A stretch of DNA of 64,000 nt, from NCBI RefSeq assembly GCF_020080835.1, contig NC_058167.1, positions 15,275,403 to 15,339,402 of the forward strand, written 5' to 3'. Positions 20,867 through 34,299 of the stretch are shown here, piece by piece. This stretch comes from Cotesia glomerata (lineage: Eukaryota > Arthropoda > Insecta > Hymenoptera > Braconidae). Under the pieces are notes generated by a model. The model did no database searches and was not told where the DNA came from. It was given only the letters and a program-made list of their open reading frames with translations. How positions within the stretch are numbered: the first letter of the stretch is position 1; every line of letters begins with the position of its first letter. The position numbers and the translations under genes are program-made.

Positions 20867-23660
20867 ATACAAAAAATTGACTCGAACCAAAACAATCAAC
20901 GAGAGAGATCTAAATAGTTATAGCGCAAGTAAAGTTTTTCTTAATACAATAAACTTTAAAAAAAAATTTTGATTTCGCCCATAATAATTATTTTTATTAA
21001 TATTTTTTTAAGTAAATTATCTTCTTAGATTTTTTTAATTATACTTTTAATAATCTAGCAGAGATAAATATTAGCATTTATCATTTTCTAAATTTAATTT
21101 GAAGAGTCCTGCTCAAAATTTACCTTCACTATATGTACTCAAAATGTAAATATGGTATAGTTATGTAAATTCAACTGCTATACGGCACGATTTGAGTGTA
21201 AAAGCGCTAAAGAGTAGTCTGTTAAGTATAAAGACTTTTTTTTTTGATTTGTTATGTGAAATTCATAAGAAATACGTCAATTAATGAACCTAATTACAGG
21301 ATTATTCAAGAGAATCCTTGTTGAGACAAATCGTAAGCTGGAAAATTTCAGAATTTTATGAATTTTGATTCTTTCCAAGCTCTGTTTGTCTTTTTAAAAA
21401 CTTCTCTTCGGTTACTTGATAAAAAAATATATTATTTTTTTATTGAGAATAAATTTAAAAAAATAACATTTTACCAGTGACTTAAAAGCTTTATGAAAAT
21501 TTATTTCTATAATTATTTTTCAACAAAAAAACAAATACAAGGTGAATTTTATTTTAGCTTTTTAATTGCAACGTTCATAAATTTTCTTTCTATTTTCTGA
21601 GGATTATCTCACAACGATCAATTACTTTTATGTTTATACAATATCAAGCAATGATATATTACCGGCGTAAAGTAAACTTCGTAGATTTGACATTTTTTAA
21701 AATAAGTTATTTACGTGCTCAAGCAAAATATATTTAACTTATTATCACTAAAAATAAATTTATTGGCGTATATTAAAGAGCAATAAAAGTAATAACGATG
21801 ATAATTAGTGAAATAGAATGTTGGTAAAACATATTTAGCTTCTTTGTAACCCAACACGAATGTTAAAATGACGAGTGAGAGGATTAAGTCGATCCCCAAT
21901 TCATGTAATCCTCTTATAGTGTGTATCCACGTGCCACAACTCAACTTCGTTCAATTTATTTATTTCCATCTGCCATCGTTTGAACGTTACATTAGTTGGC
22001 GTCAATCAACAATTTACATGTCGTAAAGTTATTCATTTCTGCAGTAATATCTTAATACTCTACACTAGATGAGTAAAATAATAAATATTCATACTTCTGA
22101 TATTTTAATTATAAAAATCATGCAATTTATTTTTGTATTTAAATTAGAATTTTTTATATTTAACGAAATTATTTAAATGGAAAATTGCATACAATAGAAA
22201 GACAAGAAATTATCGGTTAACAGTAAATAGAGTTACTAATATATATATATGCCGGGTATCCACCCCCACAGTCGGCAGTACTCCAAGTCTCGAGAATTAT
22301 ACGAAAAACGGATGAATAGCGTTGCGTACAAAAACGGAAATTCTGTGAATTTACAAAGTTTAATTCCGTCAACTAAAATGAATAAATAAACATTAGTAAG
22401 ATTGAATTAAATGTTCTCAAAAGTTAGCTTCAATAAAATATAAGACATGACATTTATTTTGTAATAAATAATAAAATTGACGATAATTTAACGTTTTGAT
22501 TCCTCGGACAGTTTTTCGTGTATAATGATACAAGAAATACTTGATACCCTCTAAGAAAACAAAGACCTCAAGAAAATAAATGAGGGTGTATGGCAATGAC
22601 TCGTAAATTTATCAGTATCTTTTCATGTTATTTATATTGTTCAGTTAGTTATTTTTTCAAACGAAATTTAAGATAATATAAATGTCATTTTGTGTCAACT
22701 ATACAAATTTATTTTCACTAAAACATAATAAAGTTGGGTTGTACGTTAAAATAATTCAATTGCTGTTCTGAGTGTTTATTGTTTATTTAACTAATTGTAG
22801 AACAGAAGTTGATGTAGCAGATACGCAGTTATGTCTTTAAAGATGCGGATAAAGCTCTGGTATTTGAATGGCAGTCAAATAGTTCACGAACAACGATTAT
22901 CATTTCTGTATGTACGTGGAACTCTCGCAAACATTATTTCTGCTAATCTCTAGCTTTCATCCAAGACGTGGGCGATTGCGGAGTGTAAGCTGTGTTATCA
23001 AATAAACGTTAGCTTCTCTTTCATGAATAATGTCCCAGCTGAAAGAGGAAAAAATTTTTCAAAATAAACTATTGTTTCACTATTTTATTTCACTTTCATT
23101 GGTTAAAAACTGAAAAATTGAAGTTGTAGAAAATTTAATTTTTATTTTTTCAGGATGAATCTTACGAAATTAAGTTAAAATTCAATATTTAGAATCCTTC
23201 TATCTAATATTAGCAAAATTACTACTTTTCATTAAATTTACTGCTGAAATTTTTGAACTTTTAGTTTCAAAATCTACATTATTTTTTTTATTCATAAAAC
23301 ATAATAAAAAGATTTATAGTATGTTAAATTATGCAGCAAAATTTACTGCGTGTCACGAGTTTTTAAAAATAATAATAAAATAGTAGTAAAAAAATTAGAC
23401 ACTATGATTTACATTTACAATATAATACGAGGACGCTTCACAACTTATAGTTCGTTCGTACAGTACAGGGGTGTTATCTAGAGGGTTGGTCCAGGAGCAA
23501 GGACATCGTGGCATTTCTCTTTATGGTATCCGGATAGTCTCTCGCTTCATCATTCAGTAAGTCGTTGAAACGCAACGGGGATTTTCCCGTTATGGTGAGT
23601 CACAATCGGAATCATCCCCCTTGGAAAAGTATAAAGAAAAGTTGTGTTTATCTCCATGCA
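20867..23660. other. Non-coding region between gap and duplication copy 2
   Basis: AT-rich and without a recognised gene. The last 260 bp (about 23400-23660) are more balanced in composition and contain the palindrome at 23574-23591 followed by a GTGAGT donor-like site, so a promoter or 5' exon is possible there. Confidence 0.45.
23574..23591. promoter_or_regulatory. Palindrome with NF-kB-like site
   Basis: AACGGG and CCCGTT flank GATTTT. The inner GGGATTTTCC (23578-23587) fits the Rel/NF-kB consensus GGGRNWYYCC exactly. A single match of ten bases can arise by chance, and no target gene is attached. Confidence 0.25.
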
Positions 23661-25534
23661 CTAAAACCTTCGATCGTTCTCTGTCTTTATTTTTTTCACG
23701 TCGACAATAGACTTTTACGTGTCATTTCACTGATTAAATTCAAACATAAATTATATATGAGTAATGTATTATGATAAAATAAGACGTCAACAGATGATTC
23801 ACCTTTAATTTTCAGATAATCATATTGTCGATGTTAAAAGTAGGGGAGTCAAATTTTGAGATGAAAAATGATCTAGTTTTGATGTATAAGACCAAATATT
23901 TTTAATCTAATATCAAGATTAATACTATCATGCTTATATATATTTAATTATTAGAGTATAATTTTATTAATTTAATTTTATAACAATTTTATTATTATTA
24001 CACTCGAGAATAAATTTTTTTTTTTAATTTCAGAACATTCAGTTTTTTAGTCAAGAAATTAACTCTTTAATTAATAATTAAAACTCGTAAATAAAGAGCA
24101 GATAATTTTTAAATTTATAAATTTTTGTTTCTTATTTTCGATGAAATTAATTATAAAATCATCTTCATATAACAAGGCCTATATAATATAGCTTACAGTC
24201 TAGGATATAATTTCTAAATAAGAATATTATTCATGAATAATTTATAATGGTAAGACATACATAATCATAGTTCCATATAGCATAGCGAAGCAGAAGGTAT
24301 AATACTTGCATACCTGTCATTTTAATGCAGGCCAGACGAAACTAGCCCCAACATTTCATCTAAGAACTTTGATAAAAAGTTAGATAACATACTCTACTAT
24401 GAGACTTTTAATTATAACAAGTAGTGGCGATTATAATTCTCATCATTGAAGTGGTATTTCATTTTACCTAAAAAAACCTCATAACTAAATTCATGACTTA
24501 AATAACTCGTGTATAAAATTAATTTTTCTCCTTATTTTAAAAATGATTTTTATCATCTCAACACTATACATGAATCTTTTATTCAAACATGCTCACAGGA
24601 TTCTAGTTTAATTATAAATACTTCAAAGAAAATTAAAAATTTTAAATAAAATTCCTTAGTTTCTTTATTCTAGTCTAATAAGCGACATGTTTTGTGTCAT
24701 TAAGCTCGACAAACTATTTAGGACTTGCATAATGCTGCTTTTGAAATTCCTCCGAGAATAAATATGCAGCATTTCAAATTATCGATTGTTAATAATCCTA
24801 GTTGGACGATGAATTAATTGTGTGATGAATAGTCATTAAATTTATTTTAATAGATAGTATTGTTAATGAGCTAGCAGGCGTAAGCACACAAAAGATAGGG
24901 AGTGGCTGCTCTGTGTTTATATTACTACTACAAAAAAAAAGGTAAAGTGTATTCATGTTAATTAACATCTATTAGCTTGTGGGTGTCATCCTGTGTATCA
25001 CATTCAATCGATTCGACTCAGTATAAACATTTTTAATATTCTTTTTATTTTTATTACTGTTTATGTTTATATTAAAATTCTAGCCTCTGATTTATAGCGA
25101 CTAAGTTATTATGAAAGTCACGAAATGATTTAAGTAATATTAAAACTTCCAAAATTAAATTTAATTATAGAATCATAACTTCAATTATAATAATTAAATT
25201 AATTGTTTAAAAGTTGGCTTAGAGTTTTCTGGAGTTCATTTTAATTTTACGATTAATTAACCTAATTTTTTTGATAAAAAGTCTGTGACATAAGATAATA
25301 TTTGAATTATTGCGGTGGCATTTAACTAGATATAGTCTGATCGTCTGATAGTTGATATACCATTTTTTAGAAGCAATTATATAAAGAATCACTATGCTAT
25401 AAAAATACGAACCAATATCGTAGATAGTGTTGAAAATTTTCGCTGGAAGATACACGGTCGCTAAATTTTCTCAGTCAAAAAAAATAAATTGCTTGTTTTA
25501 AGTTTCAACGACCGAGAGTTATCCGTATAATCTA

Positions 25535-25764
25535 CACTGATAGAAGGATTTCTTAACATTTAAGAATATTTCTTTGTATTTAAGAAATCATTTCTTAAAC
25601 ATCATTTCTTAGTATTTAAAAAATATTTCTTTGTATTTAAGAAATATTTCTTAAATATTAAGAAATATATATATATTTTTTAAATACTAAAAAATGATGT
25701 TTAAGAAATGATTTCTTAAATACAAAGAAATCTTGTTAAATACTAAGAAATCCTTCTATCAGTG
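25535..25764. mobile_element. TA-flanked hairpin MITE, family A, duplicated copy
   Basis: This is the same insertion as 1875-2102, carried along in the second copy of the duplication. It differs by a two-base expansion of the central TA run. It is not an independent insertion. Confidence 0.9.
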
Positions 25765-26174
25765 TATGAAATAAGGTTTTTCTCCTAAAAATGATAGAAA
25801 ATATTAAAAATTGTATGACAATTATTTCGAGATTATTCTGACATAGTCGTCTAGCGCTATGTGGTAATTATCGCCTGGTCAACTTCCTTTTTACCAAAGC
25901 TTGGTCATTTATCTGCTCAGCTTTGAGTAAGCTTGCCATAAGCCATAATTATAGAGATCCTTGTTTGTTGGCATCGAGTTAAATAATTCGGAGTACAGTT
26001 TCCTTCTTACCAAAAAATGCTGCTGCCTATATTACCATTAATAAAAGTGTAGTATTGCCTACTACTGAGAATTATCATCCCATGATAAAATCGTCGCTCT
26101 TAAAATCAGCAAATTATCTTAGAAGAATGATTAAAGATGACTCTATTTATTAGACTATTATATGCCTGATTAAG

Positions 26175-26578
26175 GTAGTTCTTTCCCAACCTATAGTTTA
26201 TGCTACTGCTGTCTTCGTCACGCGCTAGTGTTGCCTCTCTTACGGGCTATTGCTCACTTACTTCCACGCATGACTTTATTTGTTTACTTTACTAGTTTAT
26301 CAATGATTTCTCAAAAACTATGTGGTAGGGAATTCCAGAATTTTGTAGGGTAATTATATATGTATTAATCTAAGTAATGTTAGTTTTTCGTGAAATTCTT
26401 AAAATTTCTTCAATAGAAAAATAATAAAACTCGCGGTTTTCTCTCTCTTTTCCCATACCGCCTGTGTAAAAATGTCATTTTCAATTGCAATTATCTTCGG
26501 TTAGACGTGGTAAATCGTCTCTAAATTTTAATAGCGTGTGTATTATGTATTTAACTACTTCTATACGGATTTTGGTTA
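26175..26578. other. Segment unique to duplication copy 2
   Basis: These 404 bp replace 2513-2594 of copy 1. Composition is less AT-rich than the flanks, starting with TAGTTCTTTCCCAACC. I see no terminal repeats or coding frame. A simple insertion would not remove the 82 bp in the other copy, so a replacement (insertion plus deletion, or different alleles of an old polymorphism) is needed. Confidence 0.8.
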
Positions 26579-29228
26579 CTAGTGGTTTATCCTGACTGAA
26601 GAAAGGCTTTCGAAGCTATTAATACTGTAGGTCAAACTTTTACTTGTATTTAAATTTTAATTTACTAATTTGTAGTTTTATCACAAAATTTTCATTATAC
26701 TTATGGATAAAAAATATGTTAATGAGATTAATCTTCTAGACAATCAATTTATTTTCGGTATAAATGCGGTAGAACTATATAAACAAGAATATATAACAGT
26801 ATTCCAAAAGTGAGTGAGAGAATTTGATAAACAAATTTCTCTGTATTTTCATATCGTCACATACTTTGTGCAAACATGTTTGTAGATCATCTTATTTGCA
26901 TTTTTATATACTCACGATAAATGAATGCTTTGAGGTACCTCGTTGATAAATGTTCAATATAAAACTGCATAACTTTGCATATCCATCATAAGTGTTCGTG
27001 TGCTAGAGATAGTAGACTGTAGCTGATAGATCTTTTTGATGTTGCAACTTTAAGTTTTTTATATCTCCAGCGCTTGAATTAATCTTTATATCAATAAATA
27101 AACAAATAAAATATACAGAAGAAAAAAAAAAGGCAAAATTATGGCTTTAAGAAATGAGAATTATAATTAATCAATAAATTTACTTTTTGCTAAATTTTTA
27201 AATTAAGATAGAGTATTTTTCGTAAATTTCTCGTTGGTTCTTGAAAAGAAATTTATCTTTTCACAGTATCCTTTAGTTAAAAGGATCCAAAAAGTATTCG
27301 AGCATATTTCAGATAGTTAGAATAAGCGGCTCATAATCTATAGCAGATAGTTACTAACTCAGTACATGTTTTTAGTTCGTGTGAATTTGTGCCAGGATGT
27401 AATTTAGTGGTTGGTAATATTCCACTAAACTAAAACTACGTAATTATAATTATATATAAACTGTTTAATGGCACCGTAATTATATTTTCTATTTTATAAT
27501 TGTTATTTGTAATTATCCAAAATACAAACTCGTTTGAAATTCAATTAATTTTGAAAAAATATTCTGTCACATTTATGTACATGTTAAACAGATTAACAAA
27601 ATTGTAAGACAAATTTATCTTAGTACCGGTAACGTATTTATTTTTCTCAAAAAACTTGTAATAATAACGTGATAGCTAACGGAACTGAGTTAGTAATTTC
27701 CTTCAAAACTTATAATGTTCATATTCGTTCTAAAAGATCGCACTTCCAGTTAACTTTTGAGATATCGAAGTGAGCGATTTGTAACTATATTCTCCAGAAC
27801 ATTTATGCAAGTTTCGCTAAACTACCATCTACTTTACACGCACATACTCATATACACAAATACATACATCCGTATGTACTTTCCAACTTATATATAAAAA
27901 TATATACCGTACATAACATAATATAATAAATATATGTTAGCTATGCGAAGTACTTTACTGTGCCAATGAATGAACGATATTCCAAAAGTTGCTCGCGTGG
28001 AAAACAACCGGATATCTGCCCCGAGCTAATTAACTACCATTGTAAGCAATCTGTAATATCCAAATTTACTCTGCGATCCAGGATATTTGATCGGTTCTGT
28101 GATAGAGAGAGTGTCATTAAATTACGAGTTTATCTGTATTGTTTAGGATAAATAAACAATTACGCATACAAGGCCAATAAAGATAAGACACAAAACGAAA
28201 GATTTAAAAAATTTTAAATATGTAAATTCATCGAAGTAAAGTTCAAATATATAAAAAGTTCTCAATAATACATTTGATGCAATTTTTTATCATTTTATAT
28301 CAAACGTCGAAAGAATAAAAAGTAATCTAGTGTACATTATAAAAATGAATTGAAAAAGTTATTTTCGAGTAAAAGATAAGATTTTTTTTTAAACGAATAT
28401 AATTTTCTACAAAAGGATTATTTTAGCCAAAAAATGAACAATCTAAATCATATAATAAAAATAAATCACAATAACATATCAAGTATTTTATTATAAAAAA
28501 TTCAGATATTGTACACATTAAATTAGTTGTCGTCATGACCATCACTATAATTTCAAAGTTTAAATTCGTTTTGCACGCTTCATAACGTGAAGCGGTTGAG
28601 GTAGTGAATTTACTCTCAACTAATTAAAGTCGAGCAGTTTTTTGAACTTTAAATATGTCTTATATTCATATTGAACTTATATATAAACAAAAATACCATT
28701 ATATTATGTTAAATATTAATATAAAAAATGAATTTTTTTTTTTCAATGTTAAAAATCAGTAATACATTTTATTTTTTTCTTATAAAGTAAATAAACATTA
28801 TGAGGCGTGCACCTGCGGATTCTCCGAAATTTTTTTTATTACATTAGTAGAAATAAATATAATAGTGAATATGATTCAGTTCTATGATATTGATTCTCTA
28901 AGTACAAAGTTCAAGTGAAACTTGTGACTGGTTGAAGGCAAATACTCGAGTATCTCTATCAATTATATTCCAGTCAGTGAAGCAAATCAACTATTATACA
29001 GAAGTTTAATTATAATAAGAGGGAATAATATCTATCTACATCGTCATTGTTATAATTGTCACAATTTTCATCTGTTATTATTATTATCTTCAAAATAAGC
29101 TGGGCCATTAGGTAATACTGCTCTTTTGTCAATTGATAATTATCGTCTTTGAGTTAAATTAAAACGTATCATTCAATTAATCTTCGTTCTGATTACTCGC
29201 GATAATCCCAATTATTTATTCACTTATC

Positions 29229-32200
29229 TTATGATGGTGAGATTTTTATTTCTTTCTTCTCTGATCGCAGTGTGAATAATGATATAATCATACAGGCTGC
29301 ATAAAAAAAAAAAGAAAAAAAAAAACAATTATAATAAATATAACATCAATTGCAGTTATTAATGCTAAGACTCTAGTGATTAAATTAATGAATTACGTAA
29401 CATGAATAAAAGACTGTATTATTGATAAACTTACGTATTAACATTGCGCCGATTCCAATAAACGCACTGAGACATTGAAATTCGAGGAGAGCTGGAAATA
29501 CGAGATTTCCAATAATACTCGCTAAGTTTCCAGTATTTGTGATAAAACTGACAGCTGTTGCCCTAAATATTGATATTATATAGATGGTAAGTTTATGCAT
29601 CACAGATAAGTTTAATAGGTAATTAAAATAGCAGGGTAGAGCAGAGACAAAAGATGTAAAGATCGGAAGGATGAGTTATTATAAAGTTATCAAAAGCATC
29701 GATGCGGAGGGTATTACCTTAACGGTATGGGAATGACGTCGGCGTTAGCCGCGATAACTATGTTAGCCGTTATTCGGCCCGTGACTACAATAGATGCTGA
29801 TAGGGTCAACATTAAAGGTACAAGTTGTGCCCAATTAGTTCCAAAACTGCTGAGTATTGCGATTAAGTATCCCATAACTAGATAAAATAAAATACAATCA
29901 TATTATTGATCTATAAATTATTGCTTCTGATAATTTCGATAACAAGTTTGTAAATTTAAGTGTAAGGTCTTAAAATTGATGGAAAATTTAAGAATTTTAT
30001 TAGTTTATAAATTAATTACAGAAACTTATAATAACTAATTGTAGGTAATTAAATAACTAATTATTTTTGTTCCACAGAAATGAAAAATATTTTTTTAGAG
30101 TTTAAAATCATTTAAAGTAATTACGACTGTAGTATAAATTATTTATAATATTATGAACTAATTGTTTAATAAGTAAAAATTTTAAATAATGATAAAAATG
30201 ATTAAACTTACCTAAAACAATTTTTTTCCTTAATTTAGTGGTATATAATAGGCCAACAAGAAATGAAATTCCAACAGCGGAAGCTGCAATAATACTTGAA
30301 TTGATATATACACTGGGATTTATGTGCCACTGAAATTAAACACTCATTAATTGAGTACTGAAATAACATATAATGATGCATTGAGTTTGGTGAGTATTAT
30401 TTATGGCGAGCAACACAATAGAAGATACGGAAATGCTTATGAACAAATGAGAGATGGTGAATTCAATGTTAACTGCATTTACAGTACCGACATATTACCC
30501 GAATGCAGGTGTGATTTGCATAGAAAGTCTCGTTTGCGAGACCTGGGGGAATCACGCCAGGAATCAAGTACTCGCATATCGTTGGATTGCCACGAGCTGG
30601 ATCCCACCGAGAGTAGTCAAAGTTGTTGATTATGATGAACATGTGCGGAACCCAAAGCCGCATCGTATTGAATCTGTTGATGTAGTAATACCCTTTAATA
30701 CTTAATCTTTATTTTTATTTTTTAATTTATCGTTTCACTGTATTATCGATTCATTCAATAAATTAAATTTAATTAAATCATTGACTAAAAATAATTATCT
30801 AATTCTTTTTTCAAGGGTGTCTATTTGCATAGAGATTTTTTCCGTTCAAAATGAATAATGATTAATTGAAAAATAAATATTAGGTGGGAATAAAAACCGC
30901 GCCTTGCTGTTAAATTATTATTCTTATTCAAATAAAAATTTGAATTTTATTTTTTATCATTATTAAAAAATTAATCAACATTGTTATCATTAAATAAAAA
31001 AAATTATCATTACAATACTTACGAAAGCATACTACCGAATTGCAGTAAGTTACTTATCACAAAATGTCTTAAATTTGGCGGCTTAAATAATTCTTTTGTA
31101 TCGTTCCAAGTTTCAAGAAATTTTTGGAATTTCGATTCCTCGTTTGTTTTATTAAATTTATTCGAAGGTGATTCCAGAAATTTTATCTGGAATAACAAAG
31201 ATTTTTAATTAACTTTATAAATAATCAATATGGTAAAGAAATATTGATTTAAATATGCTATCTTTTATTTTTACCGGATAAGTATCAATGTGCAATCTAG
31301 TGTTGATTACGTAAATGCGTCTGAATAGATCATAGGCCCTAGGAAGATATCCATTTTCCATAAGCATTTTCGGAGTTTCCGGTAAAAAGCTCAAGATAAT
31401 AAAACCAAGAATAGATGGTATACAACATAAAATGTAGTATATCCTCCAAGCTGTGAATTCTCGATCGAAAATAATGAATGTCCATGTTTGTGGTGTAACA
31501 TTGAAAGCCAAAACTGTTGAAAGAAAGTGCATAATGATCAGAAAGTATACAATTACGTAAATATAACAATTGACGTTAGCAATAGTTTCAAAATTTTTCT
31601 TATAAGAAAAAAATTGTTTAAGTTTATTAATGAATAATTATTTATCTATAATTACGAGTTCTTACTATAGTTATAAATTGAAAGTCTTACATAATGGATA
31701 ATTTATTAGAATGTATAAATATTAAAATTTAGAATGGCGTAAAAAACAAATAATCGACATTGAATTAAATAATTCCAGTTGCTACGATAGAAACCAGTTT
31801 CATGGATAAATCATTAAAAAGGTTCTGATTCAATGAAGCATGTCCATTTGACATATAAATTTACTCAACATACTAATGATTGATACTGATACTGGTAGTG
31901 ACACAGTTATTGCAATGCTTAATATTATAAGTTTAAATTATAGAATAAAATATTTACTTGCTGGAATGATAAATCCTGCGTTGAATAAAAGGCCAGCCCA
32001 AATAATCACTTGAGCTCGATATTTTTTTGGTTGAAATTCACTGAGATAAGTCGTCAGGAGTGTAAAAGGCCCGCTAACGCTATTTTAATGAAAAATTATC
32101 ATATTCAAATTTAAATACAACACTTGTAATTAATATTTTAACCATTTTCGCAGAGCAAATATTATGTCAAATACTTACATAGTGCCAGTAATAATTTTTA

Positions 32201-34299
32201 GAATAACAAAAATGTAAAACGAGTCAACGATACTGCAGAGTATGTTGCATAAAAAATCAATGAGTAGTCCAAAAAGCATAAGTGTTCGTTTGGGCAACCG
32301 ATGTGATATGAAACTCCAGAATAATGGAGTCAACATCATCCCTAAAAATAATATTCAAAATAATATTGTGTTATTACTTATTAGCAATCTGCAGTTAATA
32401 TGCGACTGCCGAAATTTATGAGTTATGAATTATGAATAAGAAAACTTTGGATTAATGATTTTTTGGTATTTCTAATAATACTATAATACATAGTTTGGGT
32501 ACTTTTGAAATAAATTAAAAAAATACTAACAAATTTTCATTGCAAAATCATCACATCAGCAATAATAGAGCTATCACAGGATTAATTATAAATAATTTAA
32601 TGGACAAATGTGACAGAACTAATTTATAGGACCAACAAACGATTCAAAATTTAACATAACAAAATTGACTATTACTGAAAAATATATAAAATCGTAAAAA
32701 GGCACAAATTCTTATTAACAACTTTCTGATGATAACTAATTAAATTAATAAAACTTCCTTTCAAAATAATAATATGCCGAAGGCAATATTTTTCTTATTT
32801 TTTTGTTCATATAGATTACTTTATAATTCCTTTATATTTTATTATTATGTTACTTTATAATTCCAGTACACTCAATTAATGCATGCTGTGATCTTGATAA
32901 ATTTTTCTGGAAGGGAATGTCTGATTTAAAATGTTTATATACCAATATATACTGCGCTGCAAAGTAAGCCTTTGCGGATAAACGTTAATTCGAGATCGCA
33001 CTCAGCTGAAGCCAAAACGAATGCTGCAGATGTCATATCGAAAGCGCTGACCCACGCTATGGGTATCAATGCCATCACCATCAAAATATTGAACGGTCCG
33101 AAACCTAATTTATTCAATTATTCAAATATTAGAATTCTCTTACTTTTATTAATACACTGATAGAAGGATTTATTTATATTAAACAAATATTTGTTAATAG
33201 TTAACAAATCATTTATTAGAGACCATTTTTTAGTATCAAACAAATATTTCTTAGTATTTAAAATGATTTGTTTGTATTTAATAAATCAGATATTCATTTA
33301 TTAAATATTAATAAATCTTTTTAAATACTAAGAAATATTTGTTAAGGACTAAAAAGTGGTCTCTAATAAATGATTTGTTAAGTATTAACAAATATTTTTA
33401 ACTATAAACAAATCCTTCTATCAGTGTATATTATTATTTTATTGATACGCATTATACTTGAAACTTGTTTTTATTTACCGGTCGCAGACAGTGCCGTCTC
33501 AAAATCCGAGGCTGGTTCTTTACTGTCAGTTTTATCATTTTCTAAATCATCATAAGAAACAAAAAATGATTATTTTTAAATTAATTTTTTTTTTTTAATA
33601 ATGAAAATATTAATATTATTTTATTAATGAAAAATAATATAATTTTCATTAAAATGTCAATTTTTCATTAAACATTGTTTTCTTTATTAAAAAAATTGAT
33701 AGTCAACGAATTTTTCCTTGAAATATTTTATTTTTTAGCTGTCATTTTTAAGAAAGTAATTTGGAATAGGGTTTTATTGTAATTTGGGCCATAAAAATGA
33801 AAATTAACATACTGTATTACTTTTTTATAAATTTTTTATACCCCAAATAAAAATTGATATCATAATCAACCGAATAGAAAAAAAATTTAAGTAATATTTT
33901 CTTAAAATTTATGTAAGTTAATTTCTTTCAAATTTTTTTTTATATTAAGAATTTATTTATAAAAAAAGATTCTAAAAATTATCAGATGTCCGTTAATTCA
34001 CGTATCATAAAATAACACGGCAAATGTCAGTTTCAAATAATTACAAAACTCATTATCTAACATTATAGTATACTATATAATTTAAAGTGTGTGCTTCTGT
34101 GTGATTTATTCGAAAACGTGGCTTCTAAAATTTTCTAACCTCTATCAAACAGATTTTAAATTAGATCTATGACTTACACCTATTTCGAATAATTTTCTTC
34201 ACAAAACGATAATCCATTTATTGAAAAAAATATTTAAACAAACTTACCAGTAATAACTTGAATAGTACTAACTGAGCAACGCAAATTTTTATTTATCAT
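29229..34299 (-). CDS. SV2-like major facilitator superfamily transporter
   Basis: Twelve exons: 34248-34299, 33479-33541, 32943-33104, 32179-32341, 31958-32079, 31275-31513, 31023-31186, 30499-30673, 30212-30329, 29718-29877, 29435-29562, 29229-29296. All junctions are GT-AG with matching phase; the sum is 1614 nt, 537 residues plus TAA. The N-terminus is short and cytosolic (ENDKTDSKEPASDFE). The order of motifs is that of synaptic-vesicle-glycoprotein-2-like transporters: GFGPFN before helix 1, a KGLLCSAVYIGMML stretch, YLSEFQPKKYRAQ in the fourth-fifth helix loop, LPETPKMLMENG after helix 6, a long cytosolic loop, MRLWVPHMF at helix 7, an extracellular loop with Cys and NET glycosylation site, SVYINSSIIAASAVG, and GNLASIIGNLVFPALLE near the end. 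The usual acidic motif A (D-R-x-G-R) is reduced to SHRLPKR, which is unusual. The substrate is unknown. Insect paralogues are often expanded and rarely neuronal, so I do not call it SV2 itself. A family A MITE sits in intron 2. Confidence 0.93.
33155..33426. mobile_element. TA-flanked hairpin MITE, family A copy in transporter intron
   Basis: The 272-bp element has the same 17-base ends (CACTGATAGAAGGATTT and complement) and TA on both sides. It lies in the second intron of the SV2-like transporter gene, between exons 33479-33541 and 32943-33104. The interior is an imperfect palindrome of AACAAATATTT-type repeats, so it is a different subfamily from the copy at 1875. Confidence 0.9.

Larger units (their letters stand above)
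23661..29107. repeat. Large direct duplication, copy 2
   Basis: Second copy of 1-5131 in the same orientation, offset by 23660 at its left edge. It is about 300 bp longer, mainly because a 404-bp segment (26175-26578) replaces an 82-bp one. Its right edge (29107) lies 122 bp past the stop codon of the SV2-like transporter gene, so the coding part of that gene is outside the duplication although its 3' untranslated region may run into it. No gene is recognised inside. The 100-base N gap between the copies makes an uncollapsed second haplotype a serious explanation. Confidence 0.97.

Noticed and set aside
30351..30705. Plus-strand open frames of 83-92 codons
   Set aside because: They lie antisense to the transporter exon at 30499-30673, which is supported by phase and family motifs.
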